From contig JAGZHZ010000002.1 of NCBI GenBank assembly GCA_018366495.1, positions 62,001 to 126,000 on the forward strand: DNA of 64,000 bases, in the 5' to 3' direction. The notes under the pieces were generated by a model. It was not told where the DNA came from, ran no database searches, and saw only the letters and a list, made by a program, of their open reading frames with translations. Below are positions 9,058-17,453 of the stretch, piece by piece. The first letter of the stretch is position 1. The number at the start of each line of letters is the position of its first letter. The position numbers were made by a program, and so were the translations under genes. The stretch is from Clostridiales bacterium. Its GTDB lineage: Bacteria > Bacillota > Clostridia > Lachnospirales > Lachnospiraceae.

Positions 9058-11133
9058 ATGAAAAAGTATCACTTATTATCCATTTTATGTGCTGTGACCT
9101 GTCTCTCACTTGGGACTCCGCTCATCAGCACAGCATCCGAACAGCCTTCCCTTCCTTTTGAGCGTTCCACCCAGGAAGTTGGTTGGAAAAAAGATGAAAA
9201 AGGTGAATATTACGCTTCAAAAGAAAACTATACAGGACCAATCCAGCTGCCAGACGGAATCTATTATCTGAAAGATGGGTACAAACAAAAAGGTGCGATC
9301 AAAGTATTGGTCGGTCAGAATATTTTAAGACATGGAGAGTTTTACTATTTTGATCCGGCTCTGAGCGGCCGGCTCCGCACAGGATGGTCTGGTCCTGTAA
9401 AGCCTTCTTCCTCCAACTCCTGGTATTATTTTAACACAGATGGACGTTTGTCTACAGGCTGGAGTACCAATTTGAAAGGGGAACGTTTTTATGGAGATCC
9501 TTCTGATGCGCATCTATTCTGCAACGGAAGTACGACAAAACGAATTCCCGGATACACCGGAAAATTTTTGATCTTCGATAAGCAGTGCCGTCTTGTCTGC
9601 AATCAGGTCTATCAGTTCAATGGCAAAACATATTACTTAAATGCAGACGGAATCGGTTCTCCAGGCGTTGTTCCTTACGGAAACCAGATGAAAGCTTTCA
9701 ACAGTATGGGATCTTTGATTCTTGGAAAAAAAGGTCCTTATACAATCAACGGCAAATCTTATTTTCTGGATGGTGCCGGAAACTGTCTCAAAGGATATAA
9801 GCGCGATCCAAACACAGGTAAATATTATTATGCAAAACTGGATTACACACTGATGAAAAGTGAGCTCCATGGCATCAACGGTAGGATCTTCTACTTTAAC
9901 CGTTATGGAACCCGTGTCTCCAACACCAGAACAACAGTGGACGGAAAAACCTATTACTTTGGCTCAGATGGTGCTGCTGTCAAAAATAAATGGGTGACAA
10001 TCCACGGTCAGAAATATTACTTCAATACAAAAGGGGTTATGGTTAAAGATGACCTCATCCGCTACAACAATCGTCTCTACTATGTCCGTACAGATGGTTC
10101 CCTGATCACAGATGCCCATTTCTCCCGCAATGGAAAGAATTACTGGGCAAGTACAAGCGGCGCTCTTCTGACTGGCTGGCAGAAATATAATGGTCATATG
10201 TTCTACTTTGACCCTAAGACAGGTGCAAAAATGCGTGGTCTCGTCACAATCGACGGGGGAATGTACTACCTGGACAACAGCGGTAAAAAGAGAACTGGAC
10301 TGATCACAACCGGCGGCAAAACGTATTACTTATATTCTGATGGAAAAGCACATACAGGATGGATGGAATCCGGCGGCAAGAAATTCTATTTTAATCCTTC
10401 CACAAAAGCGATGGTTAAAAATGGATGGGCTTCCGACGGAACAGGTTACTATTATATGGGTTCTGACGGGTCCATGCAGTCAAACTGCTGGAAACAGATC
10501 GGAAGTAAATGGTATTATCTCCAGCATGACGGAAAACGTGCTGTCGGCTGGATGGCTATCGACAACTACCGCTATTATTTTGGTTCCGATGGCGCGATGT
10601 ATACAGGTGTTCATGTCATTGACGGCGTCACATATGACTTTGGTACTACAGGCGCACTCCCTCTGACAGGTGAATATACGATCCGTGTCAACCGTTTGAT
10701 GAACTGTATCACAATCTATCGCGGCGGAATCCCGTGCAAAGCGATGGTATGTTCCACAGGACTTGTTTTAGGATGGACTCCGGCTGGTCACTTCCAGCTT
10801 ATGGATAAACTTCGCTGGCATACGTTGGACGGTCCAAGCTATGGACAGTATTGTTCTCATATTACACCGGATATCCTGTTCCACTCTGTTCCATATTATC
10901 AGATGGATAATCATACATTAAAAGCAGATTATTATAATAAGCTCGGAGATCCGGCTTCCGCAGGATGTATACGTCTGACTTGCGGTGATGCGAAATGGAT
11001 GTATGACAACTGTCCAATTGGAACTGACGTCTATATCTATGATGATGCCAGTTCACCAGGACCGCTCGGAAAACCGACACCGCCTCGTATTCCTCTGACA
11101 CAGAATTACGATCCGACCGATCCGAATATTTGA
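9058..11133 (+). CDS. Secreted L,D-transpeptidase (YkuD) with N-terminal cell-wall-binding repeats
   Basis: A 691-residue exported enzyme that should form 3-3 peptidoglycan cross-links or attach proteins to the wall. Residues 1-27 are a signal peptide (cleavage near STASEQ). Residues from about 40 to 535 are a long array of choline-binding-type repeats, each with a GW or YYF aromatic core followed by a DG or YG turn. The YkuD domain is about 539-680, with His609 (LFHSVPYY) and the nucleophile Cys637 in SAGCIRL; the usual SHGC motif has Ala in place of His here. AAGGAG precedes the ATG. A 27-residue Pro-rich tail ends the protein. It shares its repeats with the divergent amidase and probably binds the same wall polymer. 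Confidence 0.92.
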   Translation: MKKYHLLSILCAVTCLSLGTPLISTASEQPSLPFERSTQEVGWKKDEKGEYYASKENYTGPIQLPDGIYYLKDGYKQKGAIKVLVGQNILRHGEFYYFDPALSGRLRTGWSGPVKPSSSNSWYYFNTDGRLSTGWSTNLKGERFYGDPSDAHLFCNGSTTKRIPGYTGKFLIFDKQCRLVCNQVYQFNGKTYYLNADGIGSPGVVPYGNQMKAFNSMGSLILGKKGPYTINGKSYFLDGAGNCLKGYKRDPNTGKYYYAKLDYTLMKSELHGINGRIFYFNRYGTRVSNTRTTVDGKTYYFGSDGAAVKNKWVTIHGQKYYFNTKGVMVKDDLIRYNNRLYYVRTDGSLITDAHFSRNGKNYWASTSGALLTGWQKYNGHMFYFDPKTGAKMRGLVTIDGGMYYLDNSGKKRTGLITTGGKTYYLYSDGKAHTGWMESGGKKFYFNPSTKAMVKNGWASDGTGYYYMGSDGSMQSNCWKQIGSKWYYLQHDGKRAVGWMAIDNYRYYFGSDGAMYTGVHVIDGVTYDFGTTGALPLTGEYTIRVNRLMNCITIYRGGIPCKAMVCSTGLVLGWTPAGHFQLMDKLRWHTLDGPSYGQYCSHITPDILFHSVPYYQMDNHTLKADYYNKLGDPASAGCIRLTCGDAKWMYDNCPIGTDVYIYDDASSPGPLGKPTPPRIPLTQNYDPTDPNI

Positions 11134-11155
11134 TCTTATCTTAAGAAAATGAAAT

Positions 11156-11200
11156 AAAAAAACTGCCTGCGGATATCTTCTATCCAAAGGCAGTTTTTTT
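11156..11200. terminator. Bidirectional rho-independent terminator
   Basis: AAAAACTGCCT pairs with AGGCAGTTTTT, with an inner GGATA/TATCC stem. The A-run on one side and T-run on the other make it usable by both the transpeptidase gene and the converging HPr operon. Confidence 0.85.
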
Positions 11201-11208
11201 ATTATCAT

Positions 11209-11481
11209 TTATTCTACTTCTTCGCCCAGTCCCTGTGAAATGATCTGAATCATCTCCTGCAGCGCTTCTTTTTCGTCACTTCCCTCGCAGACAAATTCAA
11301 TCTCATCTCCATATTGCACTTTTGCACTCAACACATTTAAAAGACTTTTCGCGTTCACCGTTTTATTTCCGGCTGTAAATGTGATAATAGACTCATATTT
11401 TGCTGCTTCCTGGCACATCTGTGTCACAGGTCTCATGTGCAGCCCTTTTCTGTTTTTAATTATCACTTTTTGACTTACCAT
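11209..11481 (-). CDS. HPr family phosphocarrier protein (His15 present)
   Basis: A 90-residue cytoplasmic protein of the HPr fold. The active-site segment is GLHMRPVT, with the phosphorylatable His15 and Arg17; residue 16 is Met where most HPr have Ala. The regulatory Ser46 lies in NAKSLLNVLS, the HPr-kinase recognition site of Firmicutes. The ATG at 11481 is preferred (GGGGAG eight bases upstream); a GTG at 11490 overlaps that site. It follows cdaR by 33 bases and ends at the shared terminator, so it may be the last gene of the cdaA operon. A second HPr-like protein at 26996 lacks the histidine, which makes this one the better candidate for PTS phosphotransfer, although no PTS gene is nearby. 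Confidence 0.9.
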   Translation of the reverse strand: MVSQKVIIKNRKGLHMRPVTQMCQEAAKYESIITFTAGNKTVNAKSLLNVLSAKVQYGDEIEFVCEGSDEKEALQEMIQIISQGLGEEVE

Positions 11482-11514
11482 ATTCATCACTCCCCTGTTT
11501 CTTTCGCTGCCATA

Positions 11515-12816
11515 TTATTTCTTATTCGAATCACTTTCCTCTACATTGACATAGATCGTGACAGGTGAGACAAGCTCATATCCGTCCGGCAGTTCTACAT
11601 CTACCGGCACGCTGTATGTACCCGCATCCTGATACTCCGTCAGATCGACAGAAGCCTTGATATCATCTGCTGTCAGCATAGATGTCAGCGCCTCCACTTC
11701 GCCTGTAGAGCGAACCCCGATCATCAGCTGATCGGCTGGTGTAAACACAAGATTCTTATCTTTTGGATATGCAATAATATCCAGCTGTGCCACTGGAAAG
11801 GCAACTGTGCTGTCTCCCCATTTTTCAACTTTTACTTTCACTGTAATGATCGGTTCTGTGCCAGATTCCAGTTTTAGATTTTTCTCCTGCAAGACTTGTG
11901 TGAGATCAAATTCAGTCTCCATATCTTCTGTTATGCCGTCTACAGAAATCAGATCTTCAATTTTCAGAGAAGATCCCATTTCTTTCAGCGCTTTCTCTGA
12001 TCCTGCTATATTCAAAGTCTCCGGCGTGGTCGAGACCTCTGTGATATGATATCCATCTGCAGGCATACCATTCGGAATAATCTTAATCGGAACTCCGTTT
12101 TTAATAGGCCACAGTTTTACGTTCACATCTACTTTCCCCTCTGAAAGTACTGCGCCTTCCATCGTCTTTAGCTCAAGACTGTTCATCTGTGTCTCCGTAA
12201 ATGGGGCCCCATTCTTATCTATAATCTTTATGGAGGATGTCACTGTTCTGTCTGAAGAATAGCCCTGCACAGATACAGGCACAGAAACTTTTCCGATAAT
12301 TTTCAGCAGACTCTCTGCGCCTGCTATGTAGATCTTTTTTCCCTGAACCGCATCCATGGATGCCACTTCATATCCTTTTACCGGTTTTCCTGTCTTCTCT
12401 ACATTCAGCACAAATTCCTGCTCTTTTTTATCTTCCAGTTCTATCTTCAATGACGGGGGCAGCACCTTTATCTTATCCTGTGTAATTTTTCCATTGCTGC
12501 ATTCGACGACAATCGGAATCGATCCCACGGCTTCGTTCAGATTTTCAAAATCGGCAATCGCTTTAAAATCCGAAGCTCTCAAGCTCTGAATCACCGATTT
12601 TCTGGCTGTCACCCAGATTGTCACCTCGTCTGTGTTATCAATTACACGATAAACTTTTCCGGCTTCCTCCAGTTTCTCTTTGTTTTCTATTGTCACTGTC
12701 ACATTGAAAGGCTGTGTCTTTTCAGGATCATCGGTATTGACTACCATAAGCCATATTCCAAATGCAACAAGGACAGAAATAATTTTTAATCCGATATTGT
12801 TCCAAGTCCGCTTCAC
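11515..12816 (-). CDS. cdaR: YbbR-domain protein, CdaA regulator
   Basis: A 433-residue protein with one N-terminal membrane helix (about 9-27, IISVLVAFGIWLMVVN) and then four YbbR repeats on the outside of the cell. CdaR-type proteins bind the membrane diadenylate cyclase CdaA and adjust c-di-AMP production. The GTG at 12816 gives a four-base GTGA overlap with the cdaA stop and has AAGGGG eight bases upstream, so I prefer it to the ATG at 12834. The cdaA-cdaR pair is conserved in Firmicutes; the usual third gene glmM does not follow here, and an HPr gene does instead. Confidence 0.92.
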   Translation of the reverse strand: MKRTWNNIGLKIISVLVAFGIWLMVVNTDDPEKTQPFNVTVTIENKEKLEEAGKVYRVIDNTDEVTIWVTARKSVIQSLRASDFKAIADFENLNEAVGSIPIVVECSNGKITQDKIKVLPPSLKIELEDKKEQEFVLNVEKTGKPVKGYEVASMDAVQGKKIYIAGAESLLKIIGKVSVPVSVQGYSSDRTVTSSIKIIDKNGAPFTETQMNSLELKTMEGAVLSEGKVDVNVKLWPIKNGVPIKIIPNGMPADGYHITEVSTTPETLNIAGSEKALKEMGSSLKIEDLISVDGITEDMETEFDLTQVLQEKNLKLESGTEPIITVKVKVEKWGDSTVAFPVAQLDIIAYPKDKNLVFTPADQLMIGVRSTGEVEALTSMLTADDIKASVDLTEYQDAGTYSVPVDVELPDGYELVSPVTIYVNVEESDSNKK

Positions 12817-13679
12817 CTGTTCCACCCCTTCCATAATTTAAATTTCTTGGTGTCGATGGATTTGTTCTGAACAATCACAAGCTGCTGTTTCAAAACTTCC
12901 GGTGTAACCGCACGCATTAATTTTCCTTTCAATGCAATGGAAATGTTTCCTGTCTCCTCTGAGACAATAATCGTCAGAGAATCCGTCACTTCGCTGACAC
13001 CAACCCCGGCACGATGCCTCGTTCCCAGTTCCTTGCTCAGTTCCATATTGTCAGATAGTGGAAGATAACACGTTGCCGCCACAATTCTGTCGCCTCTGAC
13101 AATCACAGCGCCGTCATGAAGCGGTGTGTTATGTTCAAAGATATTGATCAGAAGCTGACTTGTCAGAATGGAATCAAGAGCAATTCCTGTTCTCTCAAAT
13201 TCTGTCAGCATCACATTCTGTTCAATTACAATCAGCGCTCCTGTCTTTGCCTTTCCCATTTCCACGCAGCCTTTTACGATCTCGTTGATCGTCTTATCTG
13301 TAAAGCGCTGTTTTACTTCTTTGGAATTTTCAAATGGAATCAGCGACGAGAAAAACTTTTTCTCCCCAAGCTGTTCCAAAGCTCTTCTAAGTTCCGGCTG
13401 AAAGATAACGAGTGCTGCCACGATCGCCATATCCAGTCCTTTTGTGATAATATACATGATTGTATCCATCTGGCATATCTTGGCGATTAAAATAAACATA
13501 CAGATAAATACAATCCCTTTCAAAAGCGTCCATGCCCGTGTATCTTTAATCCAAAGCAGGATGCGATAGACAATGAATGACAATATAATGATTTCCAGCA
13601 CATCTGTGATAGAAATATGGACGGCTGGCACGGAAAGCCATGATAAATGTTTGATAAAAAAATTTCTGATTGCGCTCAT
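12813..13679 (-). CDS. cdaA: Membrane diadenylate cyclase CdaA
   Basis: Makes the second messenger c-di-AMP from two ATP. The protein has 288 residues with three N-terminal membrane helices within residues 20-100 and a DAC domain from about 100. The catalytic DGA motif is at 189-191 and the RHR motif at 221-223, both intact. The family controls potassium and osmolyte transport and wall homeostasis. The gene overlaps cdaR by four bases and follows a 396-residue membrane protein by five bases, so it sits in a four- or five-gene operon starting near 15282. Confidence 0.97.
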   Translation of the reverse strand: MSAIRNFFIKHLSWLSVPAVHISITDVLEIIILSFIVYRILLWIKDTRAWTLLKGIVFICMFILIAKICQMDTIMYIITKGLDMAIVAALVIFQPELRRALEQLGEKKFFSSLIPFENSKEVKQRFTDKTINEIVKGCVEMGKAKTGALIVIEQNVMLTEFERTGIALDSILTSQLLINIFEHNTPLHDGAVIVRGDRIVAATCYLPLSDNMELSKELGTRHRAGVGVSEVTDSLTIIVSEETGNISIALKGKLMRAVTPEVLKQQLVIVQNKSIDTKKFKLWKGWNR

Positions 13680-13684
13680 CTATC

Positions 13685-14875
13685 TCATCCTCCTTTTCTT
13701 TTATCGTATCGGCTTCCGCCTTGTTCTGTTCGGCGTCTCAGCCATTCCTGTCTCTGCTGTTCTTTCAGATCTACTTTCGGCGCCGGAGCATCATACCAAG
13801 ATGGGTTTTGTCTCTGTCCGACCGGCTTTTGTTCCTGTCTGACCAAATTTTGCTCCTGTCTAGTCAGATTTTGTTCCTGTCTGACCGGCATATCTTTTCT
13901 CGCATAATCCAATTCCTGCTGCGGTATATATCCATTCATCTGCTGCGGACTGCTGTACCCATTCATTTGCTGCGGACTGTTTTTCTTTTTTCCAATCTTT
14001 GGAACAGCTTTTACATAATAATAATATTCATCATCTTCAAACTGTACTCTTTCCGTCCGGCGATAATCCACATGGAACAGAAAAATCTGCACAACAATTC
14101 CCGCAAAGACTGTCACAACAGAGCTAAGCACCATACCGACAAAACTCTCGCCGCTTTCAAGCATCAAAATGCCTATCACTGTCAGCAAAATATATGCAAA
14201 AATACCGGCTCCAATTGCAAAATGCCACGCATAATCCACAGACATTCTCCGGATCATCAGTACAATCAGGAAAACAACAAGAAGAATCACAGTCATCAGA
14301 ATCATATCTTTTGCCTGTGTCAGTTCTCCCATCACACCTGTAATATTTTTCAAAATTTCATTCATATCGCTTCCCGGCGTTGCCATGTAGGTACTTCCTG
14401 TAATAATCTGCACAATATAATATAAAACCGTACCGGTCACAATCCCCAGTGCTCCAGGCAGCCCTGAAGTCAGACCTAAAATAACAGGTATCAGACATGG
14501 TATGTGAAACCATAATGTCACTGGCATCAGCAGCATAGAAGCGCTTTCTTTTGGCCCCATGCCAAAATAAAGCAGTCCTATAATGAAGAGCGCAGCGCCT
14601 CCCACGCCAAGCGCTTCTATTGACATGGATGCCAGATTGACAATCAGAAATACTCCTGCCACAACACTGATTGCATTCGTGGACAGAAAGGCGCAGATGA
14701 CTGCCGCCCCTGCTGTGAGCAGAATATCCCGGATCGTATTGCCGGATTGAAACTGAATCTGAATTACCTGAAATACTGTCAAAGCAAGCAAAAACTTTAA
14801 AACCGCGCGGATCAGAACTGCATTTTTATTATAAAATTTCTGAAGAGATCTCCGTAATTTCAACAGTAGTTTCAT
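13685..14875 (-). CDS. Membrane protein of unknown function in the cdaA operon
   Basis: A 396-residue protein with roughly eight to nine membrane helices in the first 270 residues, then a cytoplasmic tail of about 120 residues that is rich in Gln, Arg and Lys. The tail holds two short repeats, a SPQQMNGY pair and a run of RQEQN/K units (VRQEQNLTRQEQNLVRQEQK). No catalytic motif is recognised. The start overlaps the preceding gene by four bases and the stop is five bases before cdaA, which points to co-translation and a role linked to c-di-AMP or the envelope; this is inference. The low-complexity tail suggests a flexible, possibly protein-binding or polar-localising segment. Confidence 0.8.
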   Translation of the reverse strand: MKLLLKLRRSLQKFYNKNAVLIRAVLKFLLALTVFQVIQIQFQSGNTIRDILLTAGAAVICAFLSTNAISVVAGVFLIVNLASMSIEALGVGGAALFIIGLLYFGMGPKESASMLLMPVTLWFHIPCLIPVILGLTSGLPGALGIVTGTVLYYIVQIITGSTYMATPGSDMNEILKNITGVMGELTQAKDMILMTVILLVVFLIVLMIRRMSVDYAWHFAIGAGIFAYILLTVIGILMLESGESFVGMVLSSVVTVFAGIVVQIFLFHVDYRRTERVQFEDDEYYYYVKAVPKIGKKKNSPQQMNGYSSPQQMNGYIPQQELDYARKDMPVRQEQNLTRQEQNLVRQEQKPVGQRQNPSWYDAPAPKVDLKEQQRQEWLRRRTEQGGSRYDKRKGG

Positions 14876-15282
14876 TCTTTTGTTCTCCTTTTTTCCGTCT
14901 TTTCATATTCTGCTGCAAGAGGCTGCATCATCTTGCGATACCGCTCTCTTGCTTTTTTCATCTTTTGATATCGAATGGTATAAACCACCCATGTCAAAAT
15001 CATATAGATCCCCATAACAACCAGATAAACCGTCAAAATCTGAAGTCCAAACTGTACAGGATCCAGTTTATTCAAAGAAGCAGCGATTTCATCCAGACGA
15101 TACAACGCCCATACCACAAAACCGATGTCAAAGGCGATTGTGATAAAAATCCAGTTTTTCATCATCTTTGCGCTCACATAATCACTTCTGTATGTACTTC
15201 TTACTGTCTCTATTTCTTTCTCGTGTTTCTTTTCAAAGATCGCCAGTTTCGTCATTCTCTGCACTTTTCTTTCATCTATCAT
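14872..15282 (-). CDS. Small membrane protein of unknown function in the cdaA operon
   Basis: A 136-residue protein with two membrane helices (about 43-62 and 80-104) between charged cytoplasmic ends. The N-terminus is Lys/Glu rich (EKKHEKEIETVRSTYRS) and the C-terminus is a basic coiled-coil-like segment (KMKKARERYRKMM). No family is recognised. It is the first gene behind an extended -10 promoter at 15353 and overlaps the next gene by four bases. That makes it the leading member of the cdaA operon, and its role is presumably tied to the membrane proteins that follow. Confidence 0.75.
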   Translation of the reverse strand: MIDERKVQRMTKLAIFEKKHEKEIETVRSTYRSDYVSAKMMKNWIFITIAFDIGFVVWALYRLDEIAASLNKLDPVQFGLQILTVYLVVMGIYMILTWVVYTIRYQKMKKARERYRKMMQPLAAEYEKTEKRRTKE

Positions 15283-15352
15283 TTCTTTCTCCCGACTCTC
15301 TTGTTTCTTTTCTTTTTTATGTCTCTTTTCTTTTTTCAGAAGTCACTGTTTC

Positions 15353-15381
15353 ATTATAGCATAACTCTTTTTGGAAAGAAA
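15353..15381 (-). promoter_or_regulatory. Extended -10 promoter of the cdaA operon
   Basis: On the minus strand TGCTATAAT (TATAAT at 15353-15358) with the TGN extension compensates for a poor -35 (TTTCTT at 15376-15381, 17-base spacer). It reads towards the gene starting at 15282. Confidence 0.55.
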
Positions 15382-15384
15382 GTT

Positions 15385-16677
15385 TTATTCTTTATGCAGC
15401 TGTCTCTTTTCTTTTTGTTCTTCTCTTTGATAGATCAGCATATGTCTTTCCGGTTCTATATAGTCCAGCTTCTCATACTCCTCCGTCTCAGTTGGAAGTT
15501 TCTTTTTTCGTAGACTGTATTCCATCCATGTCTTAACCAGATAATAGATAACTGCAAATACAGGTACTCCTGCAATCATTCCTATAATTCCAAACAGTCC
15601 GCTTCCAATCAGAATCGCAAAGATAACCCAGAATGCAGACAGTCCTGTCGAGCTTCCCAAAATTTTAGGTCCGATGATATTTCCGTCTAACTGCTGAAGT
15701 ATGATAATGAAAATCAGAAACATAATGCCTTTTCCAGGACTGACTAACAAAATCAGCAGAATACTTGGAATTGCTCCGAGATACGGTCCGAAAAACGGAA
15801 TCACATTTGTCACTCCCACAATTACGCTGACGAGAGGAATATATGGCATTTTCATAATTGTCATTCCAACAAAGCAAAGCACCCCAATAATCAAAGAGTC
15901 AATCAGCTTTCCTGAAATAAAACCGCTGAAAATAGAATGACTTTTTCTGACTACTTTCAAAATATTATTCGCCTGTCGCTCATAAAAGAGCGCATACAGC
16001 ACCTTTTTTCCCTGACCGACAAATTTTTGCTTGCTCACAAGAAGATAGACGGAGATGATCACGCCAATCATAATATTTAAGAGTATTTTTGCAATTCCAA
16101 TAACGCCTGTTGTAAAATAAGAAAGAAAATTTTCCAGATTCTGCAGCACTCCCGCATTGATCCAGGATGAAATCTCTCTGCTTCCATCATTCAGCAGATT
16201 TTCTATGAATGCCACCCATTGACTGTCGCTGTTTTTTGTCAGTTTCTCCAGCAATTCAGCAATTTTATTGATATATCCGGGCAGCGCGCTGATAAATGTT
16301 CCAAGACTGTTTGCCAGTTCCGGCATCAAGACAGATCCGATGCCCAGTATGACAACGATCGCCAAAATTTCCGTGACTCCTACGCTAATCATTCTGATTT
16401 GATTCTGCGTGACCTTTTTCCACTTAAATTTCTGAACTGCAGCCGTTCCCTTTCTTTCCATAAAATTGACGATCGGATTTAAAAGATACGCAATCACAAT
16501 TCCAATCAGCACAGGCTGAAGCACATACACCAGCATCTTAAAAAAACGGACGATTTCCTTTATATTAAAGATAGCAAATGAAAAGAGAATTGCAGCTGCA
16601 ATCACAAAAAATACCAGCAATGCTTTCGCAGAATATTTTTTCCATTCTTCTTTCTTTTTTTTGTAATCTTCTATCAT
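15385..16677 (-). CDS. AI-2E family transporter (PerM/YtvI-like permease)
   Basis: A 430-residue polytopic protein with the family pattern: two N-terminal helix pairs, a long extracytoplasmic segment (about 140-210) and a C-terminal block containing the conserved PFFGPYLGAIPS motif and LDGNIIGPKILG. Members of this family have been linked to autoinducer export, sodium-proton exchange and sporulation, and the substrate here cannot be assigned. Both ends are charged and cytoplasmic. It follows comF by five bases, so the two are co-transcribed; the operon then stops before the cdaA promoter. Confidence 0.88.
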   Translation of the reverse strand: MIEDYKKKKEEWKKYSAKALLVFFVIAAAILFSFAIFNIKEIVRFFKMLVYVLQPVLIGIVIAYLLNPIVNFMERKGTAAVQKFKWKKVTQNQIRMISVGVTEILAIVVILGIGSVLMPELANSLGTFISALPGYINKIAELLEKLTKNSDSQWVAFIENLLNDGSREISSWINAGVLQNLENFLSYFTTGVIGIAKILLNIMIGVIISVYLLVSKQKFVGQGKKVLYALFYERQANNILKVVRKSHSIFSGFISGKLIDSLIIGVLCFVGMTIMKMPYIPLVSVIVGVTNVIPFFGPYLGAIPSILLILLVSPGKGIMFLIFIIILQQLDGNIIGPKILGSSTGLSAFWVIFAILIGSGLFGIIGMIAGVPVFAVIYYLVKTWMEYSLRKKKLPTETEEYEKLDYIEPERHMLIYQREEQKEKRQLHKE

Positions 16678-16682
16678 GCGCT

Positions 16683-17399
16683 CTATCCCTCCTCAGAACC
16701 TCCAATACAAAGGCTCAAAAAATAAATCTCCTCCACTCCGGATTTTTTCAATACCTCTGCTATGGCATCGACGGTACTTCCTGTCGTATAAATATCATCT
16801 ACAATCAATATTTTTCTTAATTTTACATCATTTTTTGTGATAATAAAAGCTTTTTTCAGATTCTCTTCTCTGTCTTTTCCTTCCAGCTCTTTCTGTGGTT
16901 TTGTATTTTTCACGCGCAGAACCAGATCGCAAATCAATGGCAGATTCCTTTGATCTGCGATCTCTCTTGCCAGCAGTTCCGCCTGATTATATCCTCTTAA
17001 TCGTTGTTTCTTTCTGTACATTGGTACTGGAATCACTGCCTCCGCTCCCCAGCGTTGTATCTTTTCTTCTGCCTCTTTTGCCATAAGACGGCCAAAAATT
17101 CGTGCATACACTCTCTGGTTCTGAAACTTCATCCGGTGAACTGCTTTTCTTACTTCTCCTTTATATAAATATACTGCCATTCCTTCTTTATAGATATGCT
17201 TCTTATTTTGACAGTCATGACAAAATTCCTGCTCTTTTGATCGGATTGGTCTCCCGCATCTTTTACACCGCGGCTCTGAAATTTTTTTAATTTTCTTTCT
17301 GCATGAGTCACAAATTTCCATTTTTCCTCCTGCCATCACTTTCTGACAAAGAGGACATCTCATGGGATAAAAAATCCCTTCCATCCACATTCTTATCAT
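16683..17399 (-). CDS. comF: ComF family phosphoribosyltransferase-like protein
   Basis: A 238-residue protein with an N-terminal zinc ribbon of paired cysteines (CPLC, CDSC, CKRC, CHDC) and a C-terminal type I phosphoribosyltransferase fold with the PRPP motif ILIVDDIYTTGSTVDA. ComF is needed for DNA uptake in competent Bacillus and binds single-strand DNA machinery; in non-competent anaerobes its role is unclear. The start ATG at 17399 has AGGGAT upstream. It lies 54 bases behind recD2 and five bases ahead of the AI-2E permease gene, so it forms part of a DNA-processing and membrane operon. Confidence 0.9.
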   Translation of the reverse strand: MIRMWMEGIFYPMRCPLCQKVMAGGKMEICDSCRKKIKKISEPRCKRCGRPIRSKEQEFCHDCQNKKHIYKEGMAVYLYKGEVRKAVHRMKFQNQRVYARIFGRLMAKEAEEKIQRWGAEAVIPVPMYRKKQRLRGYNQAELLAREIADQRNLPLICDLVLRVKNTKPQKELEGKDREENLKKAFIITKNDVKLRKILIVDDIYTTGSTVDAIAEVLKKSGVEEIYFLSLCIGGSEEG

Positions 17400-17453
17400 T
17401 CAAATCCCTGCGGCTCTCTCCCATCCGCCATATCGCTTCAATGATCTGTTTTC

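Noticed and set aside
13670..14425. Plus-strand 251-codon frame opposite the cdaA operon
   Set aside because: Composition is Ile/His/Phe rich and low in charged patterns expected of proteins; the minus strand carries a well-formed membrane gene here.
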